Assembly: GCA_949825045.1 (NCBI GenBank)
Contig: OX463836.1
Span: 10,929,829 to 10,993,828 of the forward strand
Source of the DNA: Argyresthia goedartella
Lineage: Eukaryota; Arthropoda; Insecta; Lepidoptera; Argyresthiidae
Direction of reading: 5' to 3'
DNA length: 64,000 nt
The notes beneath the pieces are model-generated. The model worked only from the letters and a program-made list of their open reading frames with translations. It was not told the origin of the DNA and searched no databases. Positions within the stretch are counted from its first letter, which is position 1; every line of letters starts with the position of its first letter. This document shows positions 1 through 14,100 of the stretch, piece by piece. The position numbers and the translations under genes were made by a program.

Positions 1-90
1 AGTAATGTATGAAATATTATTTATTATATACTTTGCCTCGGTATTATGTATAATACCCAATGCGCAGCCAGTAGTGTATGTAAAAGCGTA

Positions 91-294
91 AAACACTGCG
101 GCAGCTTATGGTAAAGGGGTAAAGGGGGTGAGCGAAGCGAAGCCCCTTTTATCCTTCGTGTTAGGTTGAGCATGTAATAACAACAAAAAAAACTTAAAAC
201 TAAGTTTAATTTTGTTTTTCTTATATGTTCAAACTAACACGAAGGATAAAGGAGCTCACCCCCTTTACCCTTCACCTAAGCTACCGCAGTGTTT
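91..294. repeat. Fold-back repeat, copy 1
   Basis: Two arms (91-164 and 235-294) are near-perfect inverted copies around a 70-base AT-rich centre. Each arm carries GGTAAAGGGGGTGAGCG followed by a run ending in ATCCTTCGTG. The same unit recurs in single-arm form near 60050 and 62580, so it is a dispersed family, probably a MITE or fold-back element. No coding capacity. Family name not recognised. Confidence 0.75.
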
Positions 295-574
295 TTCCCT
301 GATATTTGCTGAGCAAATCAGTATTTTACACATTGCCGGTGTCCAAGTAGGTATTCTATATAAAGCCTAGGCATTATATATTACCTAGGTAAAGTTTGTA
401 ATGGCAATGTTTAAAGTATTAATAATATTTTATACATTGCCTGAATGCCCCAGTTATTATAAACATTGGCTAGTTATTATATAGAATACATACATTATAC
501 AGATTACCGGGTCGAAGGGCTCGCGAGGTCTACTCTGTTCTCACAGAACCACTATGTTAGTCCGTTATTAGTGC

Positions 575-685
575 GTACAGCATGTGGACGTTCTAACGCT
601 GATGGAAAACAACGTAAGGAAACTTTTATATCTCTTTAGCTGCGGTGATGGACTAGCCCCCTGTCACACTTAAAGGACGTGTTTG
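575..685 (+). repeat. SINE fragment (3' body)
   Basis: The body GACGTTCTAACG...GATGGA...TAGCTGCGG.GATGG...TAGCCCCCTGTCA matches the 3' body of the tRNA-headed SINE at 26069-26312. The head is missing or decayed here. Confidence 0.6.
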
Positions 686-961
686 GATGTAAGTTAAATC
701 AAGTTTTAAGTGTATGAGAAAATAAACACCTGGAAAATTGATATATCGGTAAAACATTTATTAATGAAAAATACGGATTGACTAAATAAAAGCATAGGAA
801 AATATGTGTTTGGCAAAAAGAAACAGTAGAAATAAAAGCATGAAAATTAAACTACTGCTTAAAAAAACGTAGAAAAAAATAAGTCGTGGGAAAGAACGCG
901 AATAGAAAGAAAAAAAAAAGGAAAATATTATTTCGGAAAATTCATCTATACACTCCTTGTT

Positions 962-1170
962 ACTCTGGCGGTGGCGGTGGCGGCGGCGGCAGCTCCAAAG
1001 AACGACACGCTGACGCAAGCGCACACACGCACCAATCCTACCGCGCGGGGAGCGCGGGGCGCGGCGCATGGTAAGCTTGTCGCCCGCACGCGTCAGGCAG
1101 GAGAGATAGCGATATGTCGAACGAACATTGGCGCTCAACTTGAATGGCACTTGAGCGGCTGTCCGCCGGC
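962..1170. other. GC-rich patch with GGC repeats
   Basis: A GGCGGT/GGC microsatellite (about 965-993) is followed by CpG-rich sequence to about 1165, unlike the AT-rich surroundings. It contains an ATG followed directly by a GTAAGC donor-like site (1068-1075). I see no convincing exon. It could be a non-coding or promoter-like patch, or part of an old element. Confidence 0.3.
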
Positions 1171-1663
1171 TCCTTAACATAAATGCCTTATCTTATTGAT
1201 ACATATTCAACGGATTCGAACCTCCTCTCATGAAGCAGTATTAGCCCCGAAGCAGTATTCGCCGTTAATTGGCCATGCAAAAAGGTATTACTTTTTTGTT
1301 TTATTTTTTGAATGTTTATTGATTTTGAATATTTCGAGTAATGGATGTCTTAGTATTTTTTGAATAATTTTTAAAATAACACCCATCGTGACGTCATTTG
1401 TTTACAGTTTTTGAACGGTTGTACTCGATGCTGGTTGTTTCCGATTATAAAACTAAAATATCAATATTTGTTTACTTTCCGACTGACATCTGCGATATCC
1501 GGTATGCCTCAAGCATATCGGGTGACAAGAAAACTGTTGACAACTGACAGTTTTAAGGACAACCAACTGGAATTTGAACCAGCTACGCTACGTTTTTTTA
1601 TATTTCAGTAATCCTGTAATATAAGTTTTGATGGGAATAGCTGAATTTAGTTAAGAACACAAT

Positions 1664-1910
1664 TATCTACCGGTTTAGCCTAGCGGGTAGTGAACCTGCC
1701 TACGAAGCTGACGGTTCTGGGTTCGAATCCCGGAAAGGGCAAATATTTGTGATTAGATGTAATGTTTTCTATATATTTACATAAGTATTTATCTCTATTA
1801 AATATATCGTCATCTAGTAGCCCTAACACATGCCTTGTTAAGATCAGTGTGGGCCTAATACATTTTGTGTAAGATTGTCCTCTAATATTTATTTATTTAT
1901 TTATCTCGAA
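1664..1910 (+). repeat. tRNA-derived SINE (family A)
   Basis: The head has A-box-like (AGCCTAGCGGGTAGTG) and B-box-like (GGTTCGAATCC) pol III promoter motifs. The body ends in TGTGTAAGATTGTCC and a TTTA repeat tail. The same head recurs at 63905-64000 and a related tail at 47860-47995. It ends about 100 bases before the first FAR exon of the window. Confidence 0.75.
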
Positions 1911-2006
1911 ATGGTTTTCTCAGTTTGATACCCTTGAAGTTTTTTACATGGCCAATTAATGAAACGTCTATGTTATGTTTATGTTTTTTTGATATCATGT
2001 CCTCAG

Positions 2007-2129
2007 CTGTTCGAGACACTCCGAAGAGAGCGGCCTCAGGAGCTGAACAAGATAGTGCCGATCGTGGGAGACATCACGGAACCCGAGCTCGGCATTAGCC
2101 CGGCGGACCAGGCCATGCTGTGTCAGAAG
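2007..2129 (+). CDS. FAR exon a
   Basis: 41 codons, phase 0 at both ends, CAG acceptor and GTAATC donor. It encodes [11 protein letters not shown]...[10 protein letters not shown], the Rossmann-region strand after the dinucleotide loop in FARs. The upstream exon is not in the window. Confidence 0.9.
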
Positions 2130-5100
2130 GTAATCACTTCACTTGCGCCATGCATACTTAACCCGGAGCCAATAAGATAACTTTAAAGCCTTGGATACAC
2201 TATGGACAAATGGAGCAAATTGTTGTGCTTGTTGTGCTCAACAATAACGTGAATGTGCTGAGACACAAGACTTGGGGTAATACTATTTAACAAGCCACGC
2301 ACAAGCATATCGCAGGCTTCAGAAGTATAGTATTGGGAACATTTTCAGGTGTGATAGTATTTCCTAAATCTCACTAAAGCGTTCGCCCTCCTCCTTCAAA
2401 GTGTCCTAGCTTGCCCAATACGATTTAGGGAAATTCTCTCATACTTGTGAAAAGTGTCCTGCCCAACATTATACTACTGAAGCCTGCGATACGCTTACGA
2501 GATACGATACGGGGTAGCATTACCCCGCAGAGTTATGGGAGACGTGCGCTCGCTCTCGTAGTGGCAGCAAGCAATATGTCGCGCGTCTTGTAAAATGTCG
2601 CGCAGCATGTTTAGGGACGCTGCGCAACGTTGTTGCGTCACGTAGATCGGGCGTATTTTATGATATTGCTTTTGCCTAAAAAGAGGAACCTAAAAAACAG
2701 GACAGCGTAAAAAAACAAAAAAATAAAAGAGGCTCCTCTACATGCTCTCATTCCGATGCATCACGGTATGGGAGCATGTGGTGGGGTAAGTGGACTGAGA
2801 GAGTGTACTTACGAACAAGGTTTTAGGATCGGGTTTCCGGCTCGCTGCCACAGCGTAACTTATCCTGCTTAGTAAGCAGCCAGCCGGTAAGAGGTACCAA
2901 CGCTGACATGAATCGAGCAAAAGTTATCAATCAGTATCACTTATAAACACAGATTATAATGTATCGTTTCGTCGCCGCCAGGTGTCAGTGGTATTCCACT
3001 CAGCAGCGACGGTCAAATTCGATGAGAAACTCAAGCTGTCCGTCACTATCAACATGCTGGGAACCCAGCAGCTGGTGCAGCTGTGCCACCGCATGCTGGG
3101 GCTCGAGGTAAGTTAACTTAAGTTGACTTAACTTAACTGAACCGGGCGGGACGCTTGGTTAGTCGAGAAGACGGCAGTTGGAAACTGGACACCGACAGTT
3201 CGGTAACCAACCGAACTGTCGGTTACCGAGTGGCGGCCAGGAGAAGGCCATAAATCAGTCGGCAGACCATCTCCCAGATGGTTCTATGACTTATTAAGTT
3301 GTTTTTGCTCTTAGTGAGCTTGGCCTTTCTCTCTCTTACTCCACCTAACCCTATGCGAGAAAGAGGGGTCACAGCTCGCTCAGATAAAAAAAAAACTAAT
3401 TTCGAATCCTCATATCCTTTCCATTGAACGTCCCCAGGCCCTCGTGCACGTGTCGACCGCGTACTGCAACTGCGAGCGGCAGCGCGTCGAGGAGACGGTG
3501 TACGCGCCGCCCGCCCATCCGGAACACGTGGTCACCCTTGTGCAGACGCTGCCTGATGAGCTGGTGGATCGGATCACACCGGACCTCGTTGGTGAGTGGC
3601 GTGTGGTCACCCTGGTGGATATCATGACTTACTGTCGTTTGTGACTCTACAATATTCCCGAGCACGTTATCGCCATCTTGCAGACATGATGGACGAGCTG
3701 GTGGATCGGATCACGCTTCACCTCGCTGGTTAGTCCTCACCTTAGTGTTCCGAACTCGTGGTCACCCTGCTCTACAAATGTCCCGATATCATGGTCACCC
3801 TAGTCAACATTAGTCTCGAACTCGTGGTTACCCTAGTCTACAATAGCCCTACTCTCGTTTGTGACTCAACAATAGTCCCGAGCACGTGGTCACCCTCGTG
3901 CAGACACTGCCGGATGAGCTGGTAGATCGGATCACGCCGGACCTCGTTGGTTAGTGGTCACCCATATGTACAATAGTCGTGGTTATACCACTCGTGGATG
4001 TATGGTCGCCATTGTGCAGACCTGCCCCCCAAGACAAGTTGTATTCGCCGACATAACAATGGACTCGACGCCGCTCAGAAAATGTCAAATCGCAAATAAT
4101 ATCTGAGCGTGACGAATTAACCCACTTGTTACTAGCGTTTGATAAAACGATCAATTTTGTTTCATAGGATTTGAACCTTATCTTAAAGTGTTAAAGTTCA
4201 AAATCGCGATCCAATTTTCAAAAAATCCGTAAGTCAAGTTGTCTAGGAGGGCTCGTGACATATCCTGGATTCTGTGCTACCTCTGTATCCACTTGTCTTG
4301 GAAACGTGGTCACCGCATACATATTTTAGAGGCACCACACGGTCGCCCACTTCGGTGTCCCGCTGACAAGGGCGGTCAGGTTTTCAATCTGTCTTTTTTT
4401 AATTTGCCCTTTTACTTCCTTAGTTTTGAATACTTAGTTTTGATTGCATTCGAGGCAATAAAAAGAACTTGCACTTGCATTATGCTCGTTGTTGTATCAT
4501 CCTCTACGATGAGAAAAAGTTTCCATGTTAGCGAGCTTTCCTCATCAGCTTCGGACGATACAACAACGAGCATAATAGGCATCGAAAATCACTTACACAA
4601 GCAAGTTAGTGGCTGAGTATTGCCACAAAACGCCGCCAGATGCCACGCTTATATGGTAAAAGTGGTTGTGCCCTGGTTTTTGTCCGTGCGCGGGGACGTT
4701 CGTTTATATAATTGAATAATTCGAAACTTAAATAATTCGAAATAATCCGAAACACGCACCGTCGACATCTGTCGGCGGTGCGTGTTTCGGATTCGATATC
4801 CTACCTCGTCTACCTACAATAACAGGCTTCTATACTGCAATTTTTAATTTGAGGCCAGAAATGTTAACAAATAACCGTCATGTTCTAGAACAAACCGGTT
4901 GATTTTGACATTCATATTATACTTTTTGTACTTTAAAATGACAGTTGTTTGTTTACATTTCTGGCCTCAAATTAAAAATCGCAGTGTACTCTAGATAACG
5001 AGGTATATTCCAAGTGCTAATATACTGTGCGTTATGTGTTACAGGGGACCGGCCCAACACGTATACGTTCACAAAGGCGCTCGCTGAGGTGATGCTGATC

Positions 5101-8100
5101 AAGGAGTCCGGCAACCTGCCAGTCGCCATCGTGCGGCCCTCCATCGGTAATGCTTTCATTGTAATGTCCCCCACAAAACAAAGCAAATCAATCTTGCTAG
5201 AATTCATGCATGTGCTCAATAACTCGGATTCGAGTAAGATTAATTAGTTCGTTCGTTGATGTCCCCCACTTATTCCAATTCGAGTAAGATTAATTAGTTC
5301 GTTCGTTAATGTCCCCAACGAGCAGCACTTATTTGAATTCGAGTAAGATTAATTCGTTCGTCCGTTAAAGTCCCCCACTTATTCCAATTCGAGTAAGTTT
5401 AATTAGTTTGTTCGTTAAGCTCCCCAACGAGCAGCACTTATTTGAATTCGAGTAAGATTAATTCGCTCGTCCGTTAAAGTCCCCCACTTATTCCAATTCG
5501 AGTAAGATTAATTAGTTTGTTCGTTAAGCTCCCCAACGAGCAGCACTTATTTGAATTCGAGTAAGATTAATTCGTTCGTCCGTTAAAGTCCCCCACTTAT
5601 TCCAATTCGAGTAAGATTAATTCGTTCGTCCGTTAATGTCCCCAACGAAAGTCACGTATTCGAATTCGACTAAGATAAATTCGTTCGTTCGTTAATGTCC
5701 CCGACGAGCGGCACTTATTCGAATTCGAGTAAGATTAATTCGTTCGTTCGTTGATGTTCCCAACGAGTAGCACTTACGCCAATTCGAGTAAGATCATTTC
5801 GTTCGTTCGATAATGTCCCCAACGAGTGGCACTTATTCAAGGAAGATTAATTTATTCGTTCGTTGATGTCCCCGATGAGCGGCACTTATTCCAATTCGAG
5901 TAAGATTAATTCTTTCGTTCGATACGATAAACGCCGATTTAAATTAGTGGTTGTTCCGTTCGGGGCGTGGGGCTCACCGGTGAGCGACAGCAATACTACC
6001 CGTTGAGGCTGTGGAGCTCAGCGGTGACCGCGTGACGGGCTAGTGTGTTTGAGCCCAATTTGTACCGGCACTGTGTTCTCGCTGGAGGACACAGTGCCGG
6101 TACAAAACTATATTGAGCGTACCCGGCGCGTCCTAAGAAGATTTAGACAATTTTTTGCTAAGATTACGAGATGAGGTTTAACCACTCACCTCCCATGATA
6201 TTTCTAGAAATATTATTTCCTTTATGGGTTTTTAATTTTATTACCATAGCTTAAGGCTCAAAATCGCGACGCCTCGCACTTAGGCTTAGGATTCACAAAA
6301 TATACACATTATGAGGGGAGTGATGGCTGATGCATAAGTATGACTTGTGCATCAGCCATCACCCCCCTCAGTTTCCCATAAATAAACTATTTACAGGTAC
6401 TTTCAGTTTATTTTTATTTCTAGTGTAGAAATTATTTACATCGCAATTTTTGACAAAGGTGTTAATATTTTTCCGAATGTACAATAAGATTTCATATATG
6501 TATTGACAAGCCACTGTAAGAATATTGATCTCCTTAAATCGTTCCCGGAGAGAATCGCGGGATTTCATATTATAAATGGAACGAATTGCTTCTTCTGTAG
6601 CACAAATACCGATTGTATATCTTCGGCTTTATCCCACAACAGAATGCCATATGACATTATGATGTGAAAGTAACTGAAATATACTTGCAGCGGCTTCATC
6701 AGTAAAATGTCCAATTTTTCGTACAGCAAAAGCTGCAGAGCTCAATTTTCCAGCTATAGACGATGTATGAGGACCCCACTGCAATTATGAATCAAGATTA
6801 ATACCCAAGAATTTAGTCGACTGTACCAGGTCTAAAGGCTCGTTATTAATTAAATACTTAGAGTGGGATCCCCTCTAACATTGGGTAGCGAGAACTTAAC
6901 ACATTTGTTTTTTTAGGATTTAACACTAAATTATTGGTAGTAAACCACTTAAGAAATTGCGTGATCGCTTTGTTAAAATCATCAAAATTGTTCTGGGCTC
7001 TGTCAATCTTAAAAATAAGTAAAGTATCATCAGCAAACAAAACAATATCACCCATTATAACAATATAACAAGTTTTAACAATATACATAACAATATACAA
7101 AAAAGGCAAGATCGTTAATATACACCAAAACCAAAAACGGGCCCAATATTGAACCCTGAGGGACACCCATTGAGATGAGAGATCCAGTTGACCTCTCTCC
7201 ATTGACATCATTTTTATGGATTCTATATAAGAGAAGACAAGTTCGAGAGCTTTCCCCTGAACTCCATAGTGCTGTAATTTACAAATTAATGTTTCATGAC
7301 TAACGCAATAAAACGCTTTAGAAAGGTCACAGAAGACACCAAATGCATCTTGTGACTACGATATGCTTTAAGAACCTTATCCCTGCATCTGTAATGGAAC
7401 GCCCTTTAGTGAAGCCATATTGCTCACTATGGAAGCAATTCACGCATGTTCGCCTGCTTGCTCTGGCTTGCCCTTGTTTTTGTTGCAGTCTGTGTGCCAT
7501 TCTTCTAGGTCTTGCAACTGTAAAAAGTCTTTAGTATTGCCTACCGGAAGCCTGCCATTTGTATTTTCTTCCAAGAGATGTTTTGATACAATACCGGTGC
7601 ATTGACCACTGCTGTGTTCAGGAGAAAGTTGATCTGAAATACTGAAATACTGAAATATATAATAAATATATAAATAAAGATAGGTGATGATGTTGTTAAA
7701 TCCAGCGCTGATGTTGCTCGAGCTTTTGAAACATTCTTCACCAATGTACCTTTACTCACAACAGACCGTCTAAATTCATCTCCATATGAAGCAGAGACTT
7801 TATTAAAAAATAACACTAGCGCCAGTAATGTATATTTAAAATTTCATCATGTATATCCCCAGGACATTGTCAAAACGTTTAAATTACTTAACTTAAAAAA
7901 TACGGAAGACCTGTGGGGTATATCAGTCAAAGTCATTGGTTCAGTAATTCTAGTTATAGCCCCACACTTAGCTTATATATTCAATAAATGTGTTGACGAT
8001 GGGGCTTTCCCAGACCTCATGAAACACAGTAAATTGATACCTCTGTTCAAGTCGGGAGATAAGGGTGATCCTTCAAATTTTAGACCAATATCTGTTCTTC

Positions 8101-11100
8101 CAACACTAAGTAAAATATTTGAAAAGATTATACTCAATCAAATGCTCTCACACTTCAACCGTACAAAACAACTCCACGCCAAACAATACGGTTTCACTAG
8201 GGGTAAATCGACTACGGATGCAGGTATTACCCTTATATCTCATATTTATTCTGCAAGGGAGGCCGCACAGGATGCTATCGGAGTTTTTTGCGACCTGTCG
8301 AAGGCGTTTGATTGTATTGATCATAATACGCTATTAATTAAATTAAATCATTACGGAGTTAGAAATAAAGCGTTGGATCTACTAAGATCATACCTAAGCA
8401 ATAGAATTCAAAAAGCAGAAGTTAACGGCGTAAAATCTGATGAATCGGGTGTTAAAATGGGTGTTCCACAAGGTTCCGTATTAGGCCCTTTCTTATTCCT
8501 GGTATATATTAATGATCTGCCTTTCATGGTGGAGAAATTAACTGACATAGTGTTGTTTGCTGATGATACTTCACTGGTCTTCAAAATTCAAAGACAAAAA
8601 GGAGAATTTGATGATGTTAATGGTGTATTTTCTTTAACCTTGAATTGGTTCACAGTTAATAATTTATTGTTAAAGGCTGGTAAAACCAAGTGTATCAAAT
8701 TCTCACTTCCAAATGTCAGGCAAGTTGAGACCAGTTTAGTGTTAGACAACAGCACGTTAGAATTAGTAAATGATACGAAGTTTCTTGGAATAACCATTGA
8801 TAGCAAATTGCAGTAAATTGCCCCACATAGATAAATTGACTGGTAAATTAAGTTCTGCGGCTTACGCTGTTAGGAACATCAGACAAAGCACGGATGTGGC
8901 TACATCTAGGCTAGTATATTTTAGTTACTTTCATAGTGTGATGTCCTATGGTATCTTGTTGTGGGGGAAAGCAGCGGATATTCAAACTATTTTTATTTTA
9001 CAGAAAAGAGCTATTCGAGCAATTTATAATTTAAAACGAACAGACTCCTTAAGAGAGCTTTTTAAAGAAATTGACATACTAACAGTAGCTACTCAATTTA
9101 TTTTCGAAAATATAATGTATGTACGCAAGAACCTTACAACATTTTCCAAACTTAGCGATAGCTGTAATGTTTACCTAAGAAATAATCACAGACTATGTGC
9201 GCCCCGTTTTAGACTCGCGAAGGTTAGCAATTCTTTCAAGGGTCAGTGCATTCTCTACTACAATAAGATACCTCTGGAGATTTTGAAATTGCCATTTGAG
9301 CAATTTAAAAAGCAAGTTAAAGCGACTTTGTCGAAAAAGGGATATTACAATGTTCAAGATTAATTAAATGACAGGACTGTATGGGGTTAATCTGGCTCAA
9401 CACAGACCTTGCTGTTAATAATTTTGTAATTATTTATTCCAGCTTATTAAATAAAAATAAATCATAATTGTATTAGTTAAGCACAACCTATTTTTAAAAG
9501 AGATCTAAAAATCAATCTGTGGGAGTTTCTACGCCCTCCTTCTCCCACAGTGGTCCAATGTAGAGAAGAGGCAAAAAATGACGTTTGCTAAGTATATGTA
9601 AATATCTACAGTAATAAAGTACTTTTGAGTTTGAGTTTGAGTTTGATCTAAGCAGTTGTTGCCACAAATCAAATCAAATCAAATCAAAAATCATTTATTT
9701 CCATAGGATGTTGTTACATCACTTAGATCCGTCACAAATTTGGCCAGATCTCATATAAGCTTGTCACACTATATTTATAAAATCGATATTGTTACTCCTG
9801 TGAACAAATGGGTCATCGAATTGATATCGAATAGCCCAACAATCCTAAGTCAGTTTGTAGACGAGTTGTGAACGAGGATGAGTTAAGAAAGAAGACGAGT
9901 TGGGAATGTGAACGAGATAGGAAGTGGACAATTTGGGATTGGTATGTGGACGAGTTGGGAATATGGACGAGATGAGAATGTGTACGAAATGGGAATGTGG
10001 ACAAAGTGAACCTGAAGGATAAAAATATGTGCTGAGTATTAACTTTTTATTTTTGAATGGTCTTTGACTCTTCTTTCAGCTTCGAAAACATTTTATTATG
10101 CCATACCTCTGCCACATTGTTTGTACGGTGGCGTTAGCCATAACAAGAAACAATGTTCGTATTCTTGACACATTGTGAACTTATGTATTGGTTGAACAAA
10201 TCAATATCTTTTTCACACCTTTCATTCGGAAAAGTAAGTTTTGCTCCACGACGAGAGGGAGCAAAATGCTACTTTTCTGTTCAAGCTACTTTTTTAAATT
10301 ATTCATTGGCAAGCAGATTTTACGCAATGTGCCAATTGAACACAGATTAAAATAATAGAATGTAATTATGAAATTACATTACAATTGACAACGATGACGT
10401 AGTCGATTAAAAACGAACATGGTTCAAGTTTTAACTTTAACAAAGTTATATCAAAATTTATGAATTTTTCGTAATATTTAAAAAAAATGTCACAATAAAT
10501 TATATGTTTTACTGAAATCAAAACTATCGATGACTGTTATTGTGATATAATGAATATTGATATCCGAAACCATTGTAATATTCGATTCGATTATTTTTAC
10601 ACAATAGTAAAAGTACACAGGAATATTTTATCTGTGGTGACCTTTCCCTTATCCTTCACAATCTATCATTATATATAAAAAAAATGTTTACGTTGTTTGA
10701 TTACTGTAAAAGTGGTTAAAGTATAATTCAAAGTATAGTTATTTTTTTTTAGATCAATTTAAATTTTCCTCATAGTCGGTGTGAAAAGTTGAATGTGTCA
10801 CTCAGGAGCAAAATTATTTTCGTCATGGGCGTTAACGCTTGAATCCTTCGTTACGCTCAGGATTCTATCGTAGAATCCTTCCCTTCACTCTGGATTCAAT
10901 GTACCGCCCTCGCCGTAAATACATCATTTTGCGCCGTAAATACACCATAAAGTAAAGCCCTTTTTTTGGACGTATTTAAGAAATATCTATGTCTTGCGCG
11001 TACAGATGTAGTGAATAATCCTTTCCTTTCGTATTTTCTCGGAAATGTTCGTTTTTGTCTTACTACTTCACTCGCACTCAGTACCCATCGAGACAACCTA

Positions 11101-14100
11101 GGGAACGGTCGCATTTCAAGAGGAAGTATCTATATAGAGTAGTTAATACCACAGAAATATTTTGTTGATATTTATGTTAGATTTTGTGATAAACTTCATG
11201 GACTCGTGTATTAATGCAGGCCACCTATATTTTTTTTTGACTTTACATTTCACTCTTGTCTGTCATTTTTGTAAATAATAAACATTGATTTTATTCGATC
11301 CACATTAACAATTTATAACAGACATGCCGAAAGCACTAAGAAAAGGGAAACGTTTAGATCGGCAAGCCTGCGAAGTTATTTTCAATATTTATTTATATTT
11401 CTTAACTGAAAATGATAAATTCAAACATACCAACTATACTGCTTACTTTTGTAAAGTCCAAAAACGAGTTTCGGAGGCCAGTGGAATTTCTCAACGAACA
11501 GTAAATAAAATATTGCAAAAAGACTACATAAATCAATCCACCTCCAATAGTCCGAAGTCGGCAAAGTTGGGTAGACCAAATAAATTATTTTGTCCTCGGT
11601 CTTGACGATTTTGACTACAACGTTATACGCCGATTAGTGTATAATTTCCATTTGATATACAAACAAATACCTACAATTAAAGCCCTGAAGTCCAAGTAAT
11701 CCGCAGCCATAAATTTTAAGGGATGTGACTTTACGCTAAGAAAAATTCCTAGAAAAATGGGATTTCGGTATAAAAAAGTTGAAAACAAAAGAAAATTACT
11801 TATCGAGAAAGATGATGTTCGTTTAAAAAGAGTAAAGTTTCTAGCCGCTATAAAAAAGTACAGATTGCAAGGGAGAGAGATTGTTTATATGGATGAACTA
11901 GCTGGGCTGACTCGTCAGAAAACGGAGTGAAACAGTTAATTTCTAAAGGACAACGTCTTATAATAGTGCACGCTGGTAGTAGAAAGGGGTTTATACCTGG
12001 GGCATTGTTAATGTATCAGTCTACTGATAAAACAGGTGAATATCACAACGCGATGAACAATGAAAACTATGAAAAATGGCTTCGTAATCAACTCATTCCA
12101 AACTTAGCTCCACATTCGGTACTAGTAGTAGATAATGCTGCATATCATAATAAGTACGTAGAAAAACCTCCTAATTCAAATACCAGGAAGCAAGACATGA
12201 TTGATTGGCTATCCAAACATAACGTTCCGATTGATCCGTCATTAACAAAACTTGAAATATATGAAATTATTTGCAAGTACAAACAAGACTTTGTAGAATA
12301 CTCTATAGATAAACTTATGAACGAATATGGACATAGCGTACTAAGATTGCCACCATATCATCCTGATTTCAATCCGATTGAAAACATATGGTCTCAAATA
12401 AAGGGATACGTATCCAAAAGAAACATCAGTATGAATATGACTACTGTGAAACAATTGGTACAGGAAAAGGTTAATATGATTGGTTCCGATGTTTGGGACA
12501 AAGTATGTGACCACGCCATCAAATAGTCAATAGTCAAAGTACTTTATTACTGTAGATATTTACATATACTTAGCAAACGTCATTTTTTGCCTCTTCTCTA
12601 CATTGGACCACTGTGGGAGAGGAAGGGCGTAGAAACTCCCACAAATTGATTTTTAGATCTCTTTTAAATATAGGTTGTGCTTTACTAATACAAATATGAA
12701 AAAAATTATTGTTATGATTAATGAGCAGGAATAAATAATTACAAAATTATTAACAGCAAGGTCTGTGTTGAGCCAGATTAACCCCATACAGTCCTGTCAT
12801 TTAAGTAATCTTGAACATTGTAATATCCCTTTATCGACAATGTCGCTTTAACATGCTTTTTAAATTGCTCAAATGGCAATTTCAAAATCTCCAGAGGTAT
12901 CTTATTGTAGTAAAGAATGCACTGACCCTTGAAAGAATTGCTAATCTTCGCAAGTCTAAAACGGGGCGCACATAGTCTGTGATTATTTCTTAGGCAAACA
13001 TTACAGCTATCGCTAAGTTTGGAAAATGTTGTAAGGTTCTTGCGTACATACATTATATTTTCGAAAATAAATTGACTAGCTACTGTTAGTATGTCAATTT
13101 CTTTAAAAAGCTCTCTTAAGGAGTCTGTTCGTTTTAAATTATAAATTGCTCGAATAGCTCTTTTCTGTAAAATAAAAATAGTTTGAATATCCGCTGCTTT
13201 CCCCCACAACAAGATACCATAGGACATCACACTATGAAAGTAACTAAAATATACTAGCCTAGATGTAGCCACATCCGTGCTTTGTCTGATGTTCCTAACA
13301 GCGTAAGCCGCAGAACTTAATTTACCAGCCAATTTATCTATGTGGGGTCCCCACTGCAATTTGGTATCAATGGTTATTCCAAGAAACTCGTATCATTTTC
13401 CAATTCTAACGTGCTGTTGTCTAACACCAAACTGGTCTCAACTTGCCTGACATTTGGAAGTGAGAATTTGATACACTTGGTTTTACCAGCCTTTAACAAT
13501 AAATTATTTACTGTGAACCAATTCAAGGTTAAAGACAATACACCATTAACATCATCAAAATCTCCTTTTTGTCTTTCAATTTTGAAGACCATTGAAGTAT
13601 CATCAGCAAACAACACTATGTCAGTTAATTTCTCCACCATGAAAGGCAGATCATTAATATATACCAGGAATAAGAAAGGGCCTAATATGGAACCTTGTGG
13701 AACGCCAATTTTAACACCCGATCCATCAGATTTTACGCCGTTAACTTCTGCCTTTTGAATTCTATTGCTTAGGTATGGTCTTAGTAGATCCAACGCTTTA
13801 TTTCTAACTCCGTAATGATTTAATTAAATTAATAGCGTATTATGATCAATACAATCAAACGCCTTCGACAGGTCGCAAAAAACTCCGATAGCATCCTGTG
13901 CGGCCTCCCATGCAGAATAAATATGAGATACAAGGGTAATACCTGCATCCGTAGTCGATTTACCCCAAGTGAAACCATATTGTTTAGCGTGGAGTTGTTT
14001 TGTACGGTTGAAGTGTGAGAGCATTTGATTGAGTATAATCTTTTCAAACATTTTACTTAGTGTTGGAAGAACAGATATTGGTCTGAAATTTGAAGGATCG

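Noticed and set aside
782..1180. 132-codon antisense ORF with Phe-rich end
   Set aside because: Low-complexity translation of AT-rich and GC-rich patches; no motif or splice support.
1664..1745. A tRNA gene
   Set aside because: A and B boxes are present, but the cloverleaf is poor and the sequence continues into a SINE body and tail; same for 26069, 59263 and 63905.
3396..3665. Several ORFs over FAR exon c
   Set aside because: Shadows of the exon in other frames; the spliced frame matches FAR and keeps phase with its neighbours.
5229..5929. A CRISPR array
   Set aside because: Units are continuous tandem repeats without unique spacers, in an insect intron.
6059..6106. Rho-independent terminator
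   Set aside because: The genome is eukaryotic and the hairpin lies in an intron; no T-run follows.
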